Positions 1 through 12,880 of a DNA stretch of 64,000 nt are shown here, piece after piece (the first letter of the stretch is position 1; each line of letters begins with the position of its first letter). Where the stretch lies: contig JAJFZO010000049.1 in the NCBI GenBank assembly GCA_021397835.1, positions 7,073,001-7,137,000 on the forward strand. Reading direction: 5' to 3'. Source of the DNA: Moringa oleifera. Its lineage: Eukaryota; Streptophyta; Magnoliopsida; Brassicales; Moringaceae. Both the position numbers and the translations under genes were made by a program. Below the pieces are notes generated by a model, which made no database searches, was not told the origin of the DNA, and was given only the letters and a program-made list of their open reading frames with translations.

Positions 1-693
1 TATAAAATGTATGAAAACAATCTCAGTGCAAAAAATCTTCCCCACAATCAAATTAGCTTCTTTTGATGTAGGCTTGACTTTAAGCCAGAAATAGGAGAAT
101 TCTTCTCATAAAAAGAAAGAAGAAAAAGAAAAAGCCAGAGATAGCACAAAAACATCAAACAGTGAAATTTAAAACTTCATAAACCTTAAATATAATAATA
201 ATAAGAAGAAGAAGAAGCAACTTTACATGCAACTACATCTTACGTATGATGTCTACAAGTATCGCATAAGAAATAAGGCCAGGTAGTAACTGACAACACA
301 AAATCAATAAAGGATTAGCTATATGATTTTAAGCCCTTAATTTGTGAAAAGAATGACGAAGGTGGATGTTTTATGTATCAGATATATATAACATTGCATG
401 CAGTTATCCATTAATTAACATCATAGAGGTACACATTGGGCCCCAGCATGGCACAAGACTATGCCTCCACCCTCAAGAAAAAAGCACAAAGATGCTTCAT
501 TGACACTAGTTACACAAGGGTAAACATCTTGACAAATTAGTATGAGAGCTATTCTTGTAACACCTATTATTAAAGAACAGATAAAAAAGGAAATACAAAG
601 AATAAAAAAGAAAAGGAATCAATAAATGGAAAGTGAAGATATGTGCTGAAAAGTTAAGTTCAAGAAGCAGATGAAAATGATGAGACAACATAC

Positions 694-3600
694 CTGTTAG
701 TAAAATTCCAAAGGAGATTACTAAAATTATACCCAAAAGTTTTATGCTTGGAGACTCCAACCTTCCATGGAAAAGTATGAGTGTTAACGCCAGAACGGAA
801 ACACAAAGAGAGCTTAGATTTGTCTCGTCATACACAAAACAGATAAAGATGCACATTCAAATGTGAGACAAAATAATTAGATAACTTAGCATTAAATGGT
901 AGAAAAAGCAGGATCAGAACTCCAGCAATTAGCATGCGATGCATCACAAAGCTGTCTTACAAGGCAAAGCATCATCATTCACTTAAAGAGTTAATTCAGC
1001 CCCACAAAAAAAGCAATTTAGATCTTGTGACCATTACAAGAGAAAAGTTTCATGGAAGTTCAGCGTTATCAGTAAGCCACTTGTCTTCAATCATAAAATG
1101 TTTTCTACACCTGATAATAACTTTAGAGTCGCAACCAATTACTTTTTTCCTTCTTTCATCTTTTTTCTCTTTCTGTTGGTGCGTGTGCTAGATCATTATC
1201 TTGCAGTTAATCTTATGATATCAGCATGATCAGTGTCAGTTGCCATATTGGATTGCCAATTCTAAGCAAATTCTATGAATAACACATGCATCGGAGGAGC
1301 TGAGCTGCTACATAAGGATGTGCCATTCACCCAATCGCCAAATTATGGAGCAGTGCAGTACACTACAAAAGGAAAAAATAGGTAGGGGAGAAATAATGTG
1401 TTTGATTACTAGGTGCGAAAATATTAATGCTTTATCAAATTAATAGAAAATCTTTATTGTATATCTTCTCCCTTAGATTAGTTAAAGTGAACCTAGAAAT
1501 CAATCCCAACCCCATCCACCATCACCCCTTGGGCTAACCCAATGGCCTACATAAGCTTCTTCTTTTTTCTTTTTTTCTTTTTTTTTAAACCGAGAACCTA
1601 TCCAAGACAAGGTCACTTTGCGTACCCACCTTTATATAGTAAACTCGGGGAGGCAACTTTGACCCAACAAGACAACCAGCAGGAACAGGATGAGTTTTAA
1701 TTTTTTGAAACTATTGTCCCAAGGGCTCGAACTCGGGACCTCACCCCTTGTCAGTCCATCCCTTACCACTGAATCAACCCGTGGGCTAAGGGCCTACATA
1801 AGCATTACTCCATAAACTCTAAGAAAGAAACAAAATGTTTTATTAGAAACAACTCTATTTCAAGGAACATCATTAGTTAAATCATTTTGAGAATTATTCC
1901 CCTGGTTGCAGCCTTGGTTCCTTAAAAGAACATTAGTTTGGCCTTCAGATCAGGATCAGAACACCTTCTGTCTAGTCTTTATCACACACTAAATTTTTTC
2001 CATCTTGGTCTCAATCATTATCACCATCAACCATAACTTTACTTCTTACTCTGCACTTCCTTTTCTAGCCAGTCAACAGCCCAAAAATTTTCACCTCAAT
2101 TACACATGAGAGAATGACTGACTGCCAAAATTTCAACAAAAAAGCACAGATGACTTTACAATAACATCACATAGGACCTTTCATTTGTGGCTTTAGTCAA
2201 TCACATAACTTGGCCTTTCCTTTTGCAGAGGGTGTACATCTGCTACAGAAGGCTTCAACCAACCCCAACTGCTATGCCTAGCTTTACAATTGTCAAAAAA
2301 TAAGGAGAAAGAAAGGCCAATAATCAAAACCCCCAAAATAGTTAACACAGAGTGCAGTATATTATCAACTGGGAAGATTCTAAAATAAAGTTCAAGAATA
2401 TGACAGATTCAAGATTCCAAAAGAAAATTGAAACCTGCCAGATTATTCAGTCTGCTTATGCAGAAAAAGCTTCAGGCCCTTACTACTTTTCATGTCAATT
2501 TAACTTTAGTGACAGTTAAATAATTCTTAAATAACTCAAGAAGACTGCATAAGGGCCATGAGTTTAAGTGCAAGCACACATACATGCATGAATAATGCAG
2601 AAAAAGATAGAAAAAATAAATTCAATTAAGATATTTGTGACCAAGCCTTTAGTCCATGACCATGGCTGTGAAGCATAATTAAGAAAAATTCACCTGAATG
2701 CAAATGCGAACAGAAGAAGAAATATAGGAGAAGCAGATTTACACTGCAAACATGCAAGAGAAGCTGTAAGTGAAAAACTCTTCATTTAAAACATAGTGCT
2801 AAGACAGATTCATGAAAATAAACAGTAACTTCATTCAACTGTAAACAACTGAAGCATAAAGGACAGAAAAATCACTAACCATTGTGGCAAACGTAACAGA
2901 GATGAAAACAAGGGATGCATTGCTTAGGTTGATGTCCAGAGCTGTTCCAAGGGCTGTAGGTACAACTGTGAAAGGCAAAGTCCATCTGTAGCATTAGTTG
3001 ATAGAAAAGTTAATATAATAAGTTATACGGAAATTCACAGTTAAAGGAATCAAAGAAGTGAACTGTATTGTGGGTAAGCACACTAGAAAGGGGAGATTTA
3101 ACATGCACTTAGATCTGAAACTGCTAAGTGAATATTCTATCACAGATATATCTTATCAATTTATTGTCCAACAATGACACATCTCTTTCAAATTCATAAC
3201 CTCAAATGCAGGTAATCCATCCATTCATGGGTTAGAACTTACTAAATCTAAGTACCAAAAAAAAAAAAAAAAAAAAGGAAAGTTACCCTCAAGTGAAACA
3301 TTATACTCTTCTGGATCACTCTCTCAAGCTCATAGCACACACACACAAAGTCATTGTCAGGGGAACTTCCTCTCTTCAGCTGCTTCCTCAACCTCATTAA
3401 CATTCCACCAGAACTAGTAAAAAGTTATGCTTCCACGGCATGGCCCTCTCTATCTACAGGATCACCATTTCAAAACAACCTCTCCCAATTCATATGACTA
3501 CATCAGATGCACACCCTCATAGTGCTCTCCTCCTATAAAGATTAGTATTCATTGTTACTTTCTTCAACTTTTTTGTTCTTCCTGAACATTAGCCTCTAAA

Positions 3601-6036
3601 CTTGGAATTGGATAGTTACATAATTCACCAGTAATAGCTAATATTAGATTGAAAGCATGCAGGCAGATAGATGCCAAATTATTCTTTCAACTCATGCACT
3701 CAACAGTCATCACCTGACAATTTTTTTCTTCCATGATCTCCCTCAAGGTGCACTTTTAGTGCAGTTGGCACATGCTTCAATATGACATTCCTTCTCATTA
3801 TAGCCCGGCATTAAGTAGTTCATCTTTGACTTAATGATATCTAATAAACCAAACATAGCATAATTTTCATTACAATTCATTGACCACTTCAACAAACTTT
3901 CCAAGATTCCTTTATTTAACTTCATAGGTGTGCTTTTAGAATGAGTCCAAAGACATCAATGATGACATTAATAACTTTCTCTTGTAATTCGATGATGTCC
4001 TTCTTACTATGAAATCTCTTGCCAACAAGCACTTAGCCATCTTCTATGTGTTTACTCAAACAGCAGAGAGAGATCAAATTAACAAGTGCTCCAAAAGCTT
4101 GTAACAAACTCCATTTCTTTCTTTATATTGAGCCTTCTTTTCTAAATTGCATGTTGTATTATTACAAAATTAGGCATGTCATAAGAAGCCAAAAGACCAA
4201 TTTAGATTGTCAATCTCAAGATGACAAGAAGTAACCTTGTTAATAACTTAACATTGTAACACTATTTTTGGCACATGGCAGCTTGACCAATATAGCTCAT
4301 TTTGAATGACTGCAGTTGCAAGTACAGAGTCGTCAGATTCTTCAATACAATGGAGATTACAAAAACTTAATCGGCAAGCCAGGCTTTACTTCCTTTTGCC
4401 TCTCACAACTATGAAAACAGAAAGCTGCTTATTAACTCATTGGCACATCTCTAGCTCCCATTATACTCTCTCATGGAGAATAAAAAACAATCAAGCATAC
4501 GCAACTTTAATCATGAGGGAGATGAAACTATCAAACTAGTGCAAATGACATTATGCAGATAATACCAAACGCTTAAAGCTCTCTTTAAGTAATCTTTCTC
4601 TTTTCCCTTTTACCCTTATCCAACAATATCTTTCCAACGTCTTCACCAACAAAAAGTCTCCATATTCATAGCCACAACTACTGTTTGTTTCACCAAATAC
4701 ATTATATAGTTCATGCAAACAGCAGAAGAAGTAATGACACATTTAGTGATTCTTGCTATCCTTCCTTTGTGTTTGCGCTACAAGTGCATTCAGTCACAAA
4801 ACTAGTCCAGTGACAAAGTTAGTCCAATCTTACAACTATCCATAGAATATTGTTCTAGTTCATTAATAAATACCAATTTCAGATGAAAATATATCATTTT
4901 AATTACCTTCAATTAACAACCAATGAGAGTCATATAAGATCTAAAATTCTGTTTCATTTTATCATAAAATTACTTCAGCTGGCGAATTGATAGATAAGAA
5001 CGATAAAGGGACTTCCCATGACACAATGACTGTTACACATCCAATGTTTGAAGTAATTGCCAAGAACAAAGATGATCATTAGAACCCCAAGACAAACCAA
5101 AATGTGAGACCAAAAGAAAGCAGCAGCAAATTAGATGGAGAAAACACCACAGAAATTCAAGATAACTTGCACATACTAAATTGACATGATAAAGAATAAA
5201 TTTGATAAAATGGCATGTTACCTCTTACAAAATAATCCTTCCAAGACATAGCAACACTAGGTTGAAACCTATGAGACCAATACCATGTGATCGCATTTGA
5301 TAAAATGGCTTGCATTCCAAAGTGGACAGTGTTCATCAATAAAGGAGCTGGGAACTTCCCCAAATCATCTCCTAAGAGAGTTTTGTTATACCTATACAAA
5401 CAAGCAATCAGAGGAAAGAGTTTGCAGCAACAATATATTAAAATGAGATAACACCTCTGAGAAAAGATGAACTTACAAGGTCAAAAATGTACTGAAAGTG
5501 TACCATACAAGAATAAAAAACAATGTCTTTAACACATCAGCAGTAGAAACAGAGCTCTTCTGAGTTGGTGGCAATATCTCACGATCACCAGCCAAATTGG
5601 AGTCATCAACAAGGTTGTTTGAGAAGCTTCTCTCCCTTAAGGACGCATTTTCAACATCAAAAGGCACATACTGCCCAGTTCCATTTCCACCATCATCAAA
5701 AGAGGCATTATTCACAGCACTACCACCATTTAAGTGCATTTTACCCTCCCTTAATTTACTATATTTAATGTCTTGCTCCCTTTTCCCTTGTAAAATCCTG
5801 TTTTCTAACTCACTCTGATGAAGCAAAGGCAACTCAAAATCGGAGTCCGCTAGATCAAAGTCCTCTATACTAGCGTCAGAACTTTTTGCTATCTGATCAA
5901 AATGCACTCTCCCATCTTCAACACACCAGCATGAGAAAGAAGGCTCCCGACGTAGATTCAAATCTTGATTGAGGCTATGTGTGCAGTCCAGTCTTGTGTA
6001 CTCAGCTGTGTCAGTACCCAAAACACTGTGTACCAT
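694..6036 (-). CDS. Probable sugar-phosphate/phosphate translocator, At1g06470-like (5' part; continues off the left edge)
   Basis: Nucleotide-sugar/triose-phosphate translocator family, a multi-pass carrier of the endomembrane or plastid drug/metabolite transporter superfamily. Exons joined by phase: 6036-5477, 5391-5222, 2965-2880, 2743-2694 and 761-694, giving 311 residues. The first ~165 residues are acidic, polar and probably cytosolic; the first membrane segment spans the exon 2/3 junction (FFILVWYTFSTFLTLYNKTL). The family signatures follow: GKFPAPLLMNTVHFGMQ, then PTALGTALDINLSNASL with VFISVTFATM, then CKSASPIFLLLFAFAFR and LESPSIKLLGII. The Arabidopsis relative has roughly 410 residues, so about the last 100 residues lie left of the window. 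The chosen ATG has two tiny upstream ORFs close in front of it (first at 6064-6050). The intron 2257 bp long between 2965 and 5222, and that between 761 and 2694, hold no other gene; the latter carries a SINE. Family call firm, transported substrate unknown. Confidence 0.88.
1557..1790 (-). mobile_element. tRNA-derived SINE in a translocator intron
   Basis: Read on the minus strand the element begins near 1790, shows a degenerate pol III A box (GGGTTGATTCAGTGGTAAGG, 1780-1761) and a B box (GAGTTCGAGCCC, 1734-1723), and ends in an A/G-rich tail seen here as the T-rich run 1557-1588. It is flanked by a perfect 13-bp target-site duplication GGCCTACATAAGC at 1544-1556 and 1791-1803. A short tRNA-like head, an A-rich tail and a direct repeat of this length are the hallmarks of a SINE moved by LINE machinery. 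The intact duplication suggests fairly recent insertion. It lies in the intron between 761 and 2694, same strand as the gene. Confidence 0.8.
3257..3276. repeat. Poly-A homopolymer, 20 bp
   Basis: Uninterrupted run of 20 A residues inside the 2.3-kb translocator intron. Nothing around it resembles a retroposed copy, so it is listed only as a length-variable simple repeat. Confidence 0.9.
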
Positions 6037-6899
6037 CTCCTTTCTTATTCTAGCATAGAGCCATCTAAGTAGGAGGGCAGACTACTGCATTCAATACCCA
6101 TCAACTTAGATAAATGGTACTTTTTCAAGGTGCACAGTTGCAAACTAGCATGTAAAGAATAACTTTTTCAGTTACTGAGTACTTGATGCAACCTAAAAAC
6201 TCAGTCAGAAGTTGTTGGAACAAACTAAGAATCAATTAGCCACAACAACTTGGATAGGCCTCTCAATTTGGACAGTAATTTGGGAAGTAATCAACACCAC
6301 TTTAGTCAAGCTGTATTCAAATTAACAAGATAAAAGAAGTCAATCTCAGATTACTCAGTCCATGTTCTGGAATGTCAATCTAAATAGCCAACAACCACCT
6401 ATTCCAATCAAAAGGTGCACCAATGCTGCCAAGACTCATGTGATTCAGCTTCCCCTGAAACCACTCAAAATGGAGGCAGGGGAGTTGGGAGTGTTTTATT
6501 TCTTTGCAGTCAAGCAAGTGCAGAAACAAAGAAACTTAACCAGAAACGTTCCATTTACATTTGTGAACAATAACTGCAATTAGGAAGACATAAAAACAGC
6601 AAGAAACAGAAAAAACAGAAAATGGTAATCAAAACATCCAGGGAAAATTTGCAAAAAATGCTTGGTTTTACTTCTTCATAACAATTAAATCAACCTCAAG
6701 CTTAAAATAACAAGAAATAGATACCAACATCGATCAAAATCAGCTGAAATCCACAAATCACGAGCTCAAAATAAAAAATGCAGAACAATGTGATACTCAT
6801 GTCATAAAATGAATCGTACATAAATCACGGTAGGCACCTACAAACAATGAGAATACAGAATCGTGGCAGATGAGATTAACAATGTCTAAGTCACCTTAC

Positions 6900-7010
6900 C
6901 TATGGAAGCGATCAGTAGATAGAAACAGAGAGGAACAGAGAGCGATCTGTAGCTGTCAAAGGATCCAGGAGATGCAGAGGGAGCAAGAGAGGGATCTAAT
7001 CTGGGCTTGG
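6900..7010 (-). other. 5' untranslated exon of the translocator gene (approximate 5' end)
   Basis: On the minus strand the sequence ends in CATAG followed by the strong donor gtaagg at 6899. A matching acceptor (aatgcag) lies near 6088, just before the coding exon, so this looks like a noncoding leader exon with an ~810-bp leader intron. The 5' limit is a guess from where base composition falls back to AT-rich intergenic DNA. Confidence 0.5.
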
Positions 7011-8396
7011 GTTTTATAATTGTTGGTGGAAAAGCACAGGCGTTTGGTTTCGGGTCGTTTTCTGCAGTTGTTGGTTCTCATCTCGTTAAAATATCCCTTC
7101 GCTTAGATTTCAATACATTGCCCTATTATTACCTTAATTATTTATTTTATTCCGTTAATTTATTTATTTTACAAGAAATATTAAATTTCAAAAAGTCAAA
7201 TACTTCTTGCAGGTTGATTGATAAAAATGAGCAAAATATCAAAATCCACTGTAATCCATTAAGGATGGCCAGTTTTTTTTCTGTTAATTATATTAAATAT
7301 TCTCAAATTTTGATGCTGTTATTATTTATATTCTAAAAAAAGTAAATTAAATTAATTGACACCCAATTTGTATCATCTCTATTAAAATTTTTATCAATGA
7401 ACTTTCATTAAAAAAGAAATGTATATGCTTGATATTATCGTTTTTAAAGCTTAATGTCACAGAATTTTACATAACAAAATTCTTGTGTGTTGGACTTTTC
7501 ATGTTTAGCTCTCCGAAGCATTCCAGAAGCATTCCAGACAAAGGTTGAGTGCAGAAACAACTGCTTGAAAGGGCTCTACCCATCCCTTTCTCGATTCTTT
7601 GTCAACTGAATGCACTGGTGCAAGCTACTAAACGATGAAACCTGGATTAATGAGAGTGAGAGTATATGAATGTTGCCTTGGTGCTGGAGACTCTCAGCCG
7701 GAGCTGGAGGGAGATGAGTTCTGACTACAACCTGTCTGGCATTCAAAAACTGCCTGGAAACTTGCAGACCAAGAGAAGGAAAAAGATGTTGAGAAAGCAG
7801 GCATTCTGCATATCACTCATTGGTTCCAATTCTAACAGAAGAATAGTATCATGTTCAGCGAAGCTGGAAGCTTAAATCTGACAAGAAATTGGGTGTATAG
7901 CCAACTTGATCTGACCATATCACGAGAAAGATTAGAAACTATGACCATAAGTCATTAGAGGGTAACGTTTTCCACCTGTAGTTCAAGAGAAGATGAATAT
8001 CAGTGTATATTCTCCAACAGAAGCTTTCACAATCACTTGTCAGGCCGCCAGCTCACATGTTTAGATGTCTGGCGTTAACTCCAGACTTCTGCAACAAAAA
8101 TATTGCCAAGCCAAAAAGATAAAGAAGAAATCAGAAGGGAAAACATATAAAAGGAACATGAGGTTAAACCGCTGCTATACTATAACTCAAATCACCACAG
8201 TAATTCCCTGTACTAGTTCAACATATACAATCAGGTATCAAGATACTACACTAATTTAACATAGGAGCCAAAAATTTATTATTCATGGATGAATCTTATG
8301 CTATTTTGCCTAGAGTAATCTGCACTAAAAGGTCACTAAATTATTTACATGGCTAGTGGTCCGACAAAATTTTGCAATCAAGTGGCTTCGAAGCAA
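7011..8396. other. Interval between translocator leader and HSFA4 stop; no gene recognised
   Basis: The first ~480 bp are AT-rich and should hold the translocator promoter on the minus strand. From about 7500 to 8390 the composition is more transcript-like and may include the HSFA4 3' untranslated region, but no protein family is recognisable. A short perfect direct repeat GAAGCATTCCA occurs at about 7515-7537. Confidence 0.4.
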
Positions 8397-10327
8397 TCAT
8401 TCCTGTTCAGCAAATGAACCAGGGGTCTCAGTTAGGAATTGTTCCCAGAAGAGATCATTCACCCTCGTCGATGCAGAAGGATTTGTTGTACCTGATGTAT
8501 ATTCATCTAAAGCCTCTGCATTTGAAGCACTTGTGAGCTCAGGGTTTACATCCATCTCCAAAGTTTTTGGCCTCATGTCAGCTGTAAGATGAGATACAGG
8601 ACTCCCAACATGATACATAGAGCCAGCTAACTCTGGAGAAGAATGAACGTTCCTTAACTGGCAAGAGGATGAAGGCACTCTAGGTGAGCTAGGTTCTACG
8701 TGCACATCATGATCTTCTGAGGATGCATGCAGTTCTGTGACGAGGACTCGTGAGGGGTAAGACAACCTACTAGAATCATGCACTTCACCAAAAGCTTCAC
8801 CAGCCCCATGCAAAATGCTCTCCCAGAATTTTAAGGATGAGTCCAGCTTCTCAACCCGTTGAGAATCCAATATAAGGGCAGTACTTTCATCCATGTTTTC
8901 TTTCTGGACAATCAATTTCCAGTCTTCTAATACATTAGATTCATCATTTGAATGATCAACTTTCAATAACCTTCTCTTTTTGGTATGAATTTGTGATTGT
9001 TGCAAAAGCATAGACGCGAAGCCTGGTTTCTGCAAAAGTTGAGCCAAGAAGGATGTTAACTTCATCTGCCTATGTTCCATGTTCTGCAAACGATCATGTA
9101 ATGATCGTCTTTGTAACTTAAACCCTTGGATTTCTCTCTGACGCTTTTGTAGCTCCAAATAAAGCAAGCTCTTGTCATGTTTCAGTTGCTCAATTTCCTT
9201 TTGAAATTCCTCCTTTTCTGATTCAGCTAATTGAAGAGAGGAACCATCCCGAAGCTGAGCAGAATGGCTATGAATTGGCTTTCTTCGGTGGATATTCTTT
9301 AGAAGATGTCTCTCTCCTCTTATAAACTCATCATTGGCAAACTCCCACTGATCAGGATCGATCTTCCTGAAACCCTGCGCAAAAAACAAGGCAAGCTTTC
9401 AGTTAACCAAGAAAGTTTTACCAGGAAAGCAGAAAAATGTTAATCTGCAAAGAGAAAATTATAGCCAGATTAAGTGAATATAACTATGCCTGTATGCATG
9501 CATTTGAATTATACAGAACCTGAAAAGAAAACATTGGACTAAACAAGCAATTAATTAAATATAATAGAAGACAAAGTATGGCCAGATCAAACATTAAGAC
9601 GCTTATAAGTAATTTTGCAGCTCAGACATCCACAAAGCCTAATGTGCTGACAGATGTTACTGCAATTAAAAAGAAGATAGAGCACATAAATTGCAAAGGA
9701 ACAAAACATATTGCGAATTTACGGAAATGTTAACCTACTAGCTCTCCAAGACAATTTGGATGCGAGAAGAAATACTTTCAGAGAAACATATGGGAGATGT
9801 TTAATTTGATGACATAAATCACATTCATATTAGGAGACATAATAAGCTCATGCATAACAGCTAGAAACTCAAGGGAAGCTCAGTGAAGAAAAACATGAAA
9901 CTATATCTGCATTAAAAGGATATTATTTCAGCTTATGTTATAGGAACTGAACAAGAAAAAGACAAATAAACAAGGATACGATGATATGCAAGGAATGTGA
10001 ATCATTTCTGCATTATAAACTGAACAGAATTCAGAAACACAACTGAGGATCTAGACCGTAATTCTCTAAACAAATGCAATGACTAAAGAAGGGAAGCTGC
10101 TGTCGACTTACATAAGTATTAAGCTGCCTCACAAAACTTGAAAAATTGTTATGCTTGAAGTACTTGGGCAGCAAGTCTCTGGCAAAATCTGGTGGATTCC
10201 ACACAATGAAACTGCAACCACTTGGACTCCAAGACACCATGGAGTTTGTCACTGGATCATCCACCATCTCATACGTCTTTAAAAGAAAAGGTGGTGGTGC
10301 ACTTGAATTACCCTGGGAGTTATCCAT
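8397..10327 (-). CDS. HSFA4: Heat stress transcription factor, class A4
   Basis: Nuclear heat-stress transcription factor that binds nGAAn elements as a trimer. Two coding exons, 10327-10112 and 9374-8397, joined after codon 72 at the conserved HSF intron site (RQLNTY | GFRKID), give 397 residues. Residues 11-105 form the winged-helix DNA-binding domain, with [19 protein letters not shown] the recognition helix region. A heptad HR-A/B oligomerisation domain runs about 122-185; basic cluster KKRR at 204-207 is the likely nuclear signal. Two AHA activation motifs are visible, [11 protein letters not shown] near 251-261 and [11 protein letters not shown] near 378-388. This pair, and [11 protein letters not shown] after the DNA-binding domain, is typical of subclass A4 (A5 is less likely). 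Class A rather than B because of the long HR-A/B insert and AHA motifs. An acceptor-like site just upstream of the ATG suggests an intron in the leader. Which A4 paralogue is uncertain. Confidence 0.93.
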
Positions 10328-11019
10328 CTCTGTATTTCTACTGTCTACATAAATTTGAATGGCTCATCCGCAAGCAAGGATTGAGAAAATTGATCCAAAC
10401 AGCTTCAAATCCTAAGATCTATTGTTGTTTATGCAGAACCCATTTCCTTAATCTTAGCATCCAAAATCAGAGACCCAAATAAAACAATCTGAGATCACCA
10501 AATCCAATCACAGTTGTGAACCTCTAATCAAGTCGAACTAAGTCGTATGACTAGAGCTAAACAAGGTAGGCCAATTGTCAAAATCTGTAACCCAAAAAAT
10601 CTAAAACTATCTCAGCACTGACCTAGAGACCTAAACTTCAAAACCCAGAATTTAAAATCATAAGACTGGGGTTTCTATGGAGCTCTTAGAAACTCAAACC
10701 TGGATTACAACTGAATCAAGCAAACACCACAAGTTTGACAAAAGGGAATGAAACTTTGCATGGAAATATAGTTAAAAACAGGGGTGACGTCAATTTTGGG
10801 CCGCAAACAATGATTCAACGACGGAGTAGTTTCTGCTGAAAGTTTCAACCAATTGATCGCATAACTTGGGGAGGAGGCAAACGCAGAGAGAGAAATAGGG
10901 GGATTTTAAAGCTGGAAACAGAGGAGGACTCCAAAGACCTGAGAGAACGAAAACCGATTTGACCGTCCTAAAAGGCATTTGAAAGTGAGAGCAAGGCCAA
11001 GCTGAAATGGTTCCAATTT

Positions 11020-11029
11020 TGAATTTTCA
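11020..11029. promoter_or_regulatory. Possible minimal heat shock element upstream of HSFA4
   Basis: TGAATTTTCA is a palindromic nGAAnnTTCn pair roughly 690 bp upstream of the HSFA4 ATG. On the HSFA4 strand it reads GAAAATTC and is followed by a poorly matching third pentamer. Only two good units are present, which occurs by chance often in AT-rich DNA, so this is weak evidence of autoregulation. Confidence 0.2.
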
Positions 11030-12449
11030 ACCTTCTTAAAAGGATTTTTTAACAAGTCTTTTTGATCATGGATTACGAGTGGGTTCGTATCTTTTTCCTT
11101 GGAAAAGTTATTTCCGAGGGATGGCGTGTAATGGCTTTGCACTGAGAGAGAGGCAAATCAAGGAACTCATGTCTCTTCCCACGAAGCAGAAAGGCTTTGA
11201 CTGGACTCCATAGACTTTCAAAGTTCAACTTTGGAGACGGGAACAGACCATCGGTCGATAATTCTGTCTCTACCTCTTTTTTGACTTTCCATTTCAATCT
11301 TCTGTTTAGAGGAATCTGAGAAATTTTTGTTAGCGGTGTTCTCTTCATTGTCTCTTTGAGCATTTCTTATTTTCCTTTTTTTTTTTTTCCCCTTCATTTT
11401 GACAGAGAACTTCCATTATCAAAGTGATAATGTTCTAAGAGCAGGTAATAGAACTCAACATCATGCTTTGAAAATATAATTTTTTGAAATGTCTATCAAC
11501 TTTTATATATAATATGACGATGAAAGAAAAGATAGCACTCCCATTGAGACACGGTCGTTGGCTACAATGACGTGCGCATCTACATCATCACTGAAATTAA
11601 ATATTATTTTTTAAATAATAATGGGTAATTTTTTTAAAACTTATTACTTTTTTAGAATAATATATAATTTAAAATAAAAATTATATAAAATTTTAATGTT
11701 TATTTTATATTATCAAATAAATTTTAATATTTAAAAATTTATTCATCAAATTTTAATTTATTAATTTAAATTAAAAATTAACTTTTATTAAAATTTTAAA
11801 AATTAAAAATATTCAAATTAATAATTTTATATTACAAATTTTGATTAAATTTTTTTTACAAATGTAAATAAATATTTCATTTAATAATATAAAAAAATTT
11901 GTAATATTAAGAATATATATTTTTTAAATTTATATTTTTAAATTTTAAAAAATGTAATTGTTCAAAATTAAGGGATTGATCCAAAATAGTGAATAATTCA
12001 TATGACTTCAAATAAAATTATTAGATCTTATTATTTTTGAGATACAGGTCCAAAAATCCATCAACTTTAATTAATGACAATTTATTTACCATAAAATAAA
12101 TAAACAATTTAAGTGTAAAAAACGGTTCATACAACATAGAAACCATGCGTTTCTTTTTTAATCTATTTTAATATGAATTAATATCAAGTATATATTAAAG
12201 TTACTTTAAGTTTAATGATTTTTTTCTTAAAAAATGTTTAATGATTTTTTCCAAATTTTTTAATGCAGAAAGCTGACTTAAGCATAAAAAATTCAATTAT
12301 GGATAAATTTGTTCTTCCTTTTGACTTATTAACTATCCATTAAAGATGTTAAAGTGGCACAGCAAATAGAAGCCTCCCCTAGTTGTCTTGTTAAACAAAG
12401 ATAAGAATTTTTTGTTTATTCGCAGACAATATTATAATGCAGGATAAAT

Positions 12450-12880
12450 ATTATTTTAAATTTTAAATATTAATTTCTCACTTTAATAAATTTTTACTTT
12501 CAAAACATATCCTAACAAATTTTAATTTTTTAATTTTATTTAAATTGAATTTTGTTGAAAAATTTAAATATTAAAGATATTTAATAATGAATTTTGACTT
12601 TTAATTTTTCAGAGACGTAAAAAAATATTCAAGCTATCATCACAAAAAAATTTAAAATTTTTTTATTACTAAAAATATTTTTCTTAAAAAAATATGCTAT
12701 CAAAATTTAAAAAATTCATAAAAATAACTAGATGGTAAAAAATATTAATTTGAGATATAAAATCAAAATAAAATGTAAAACTTATTTAATAGTTTTTAAC
12801 CATTTCAAAAAAAATTATTAATTTTTTATAATCATTTTGAGAAAATGTTTAATTTGGATCAAATCAATAGATTAGAGTTT
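12450..12880 (+). repeat. Dispersed AT-rich repeat, copy 1
   Basis: Aligns by eye with blocks at 18485-18920 and 44280-44600. Shared landmarks in the same order are a GAATTTTGACTT stretch, ATATTCAA followed by CATCACAAAAAA-like tract, an AAAATTCATAAAA stretch, GAGATAAAATCAAAATAAA, and a CATTT..AAAA..ATTATTAATTTTT block. Low-complexity composition makes the ends uncertain and no terminal inverted repeat or coding potential was seen. Confidence 0.6.

Noticed and set aside
934..1191. 85-codon ORF on the plus strand
   Set aside because: Lies within a translocator intron, has random-looking composition and no recognisable domain.
1723..1780. tRNA-like A and B boxes
   Set aside because: No cloverleaf or acceptor stem forms, and the sequence is explained by a SINE with target duplication.
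7666..7875. 69-codon basic ORF
   Set aside because: Short, no homology or motif recognised, and in a region likely to be the HSFA4 3' flank on the other strand.
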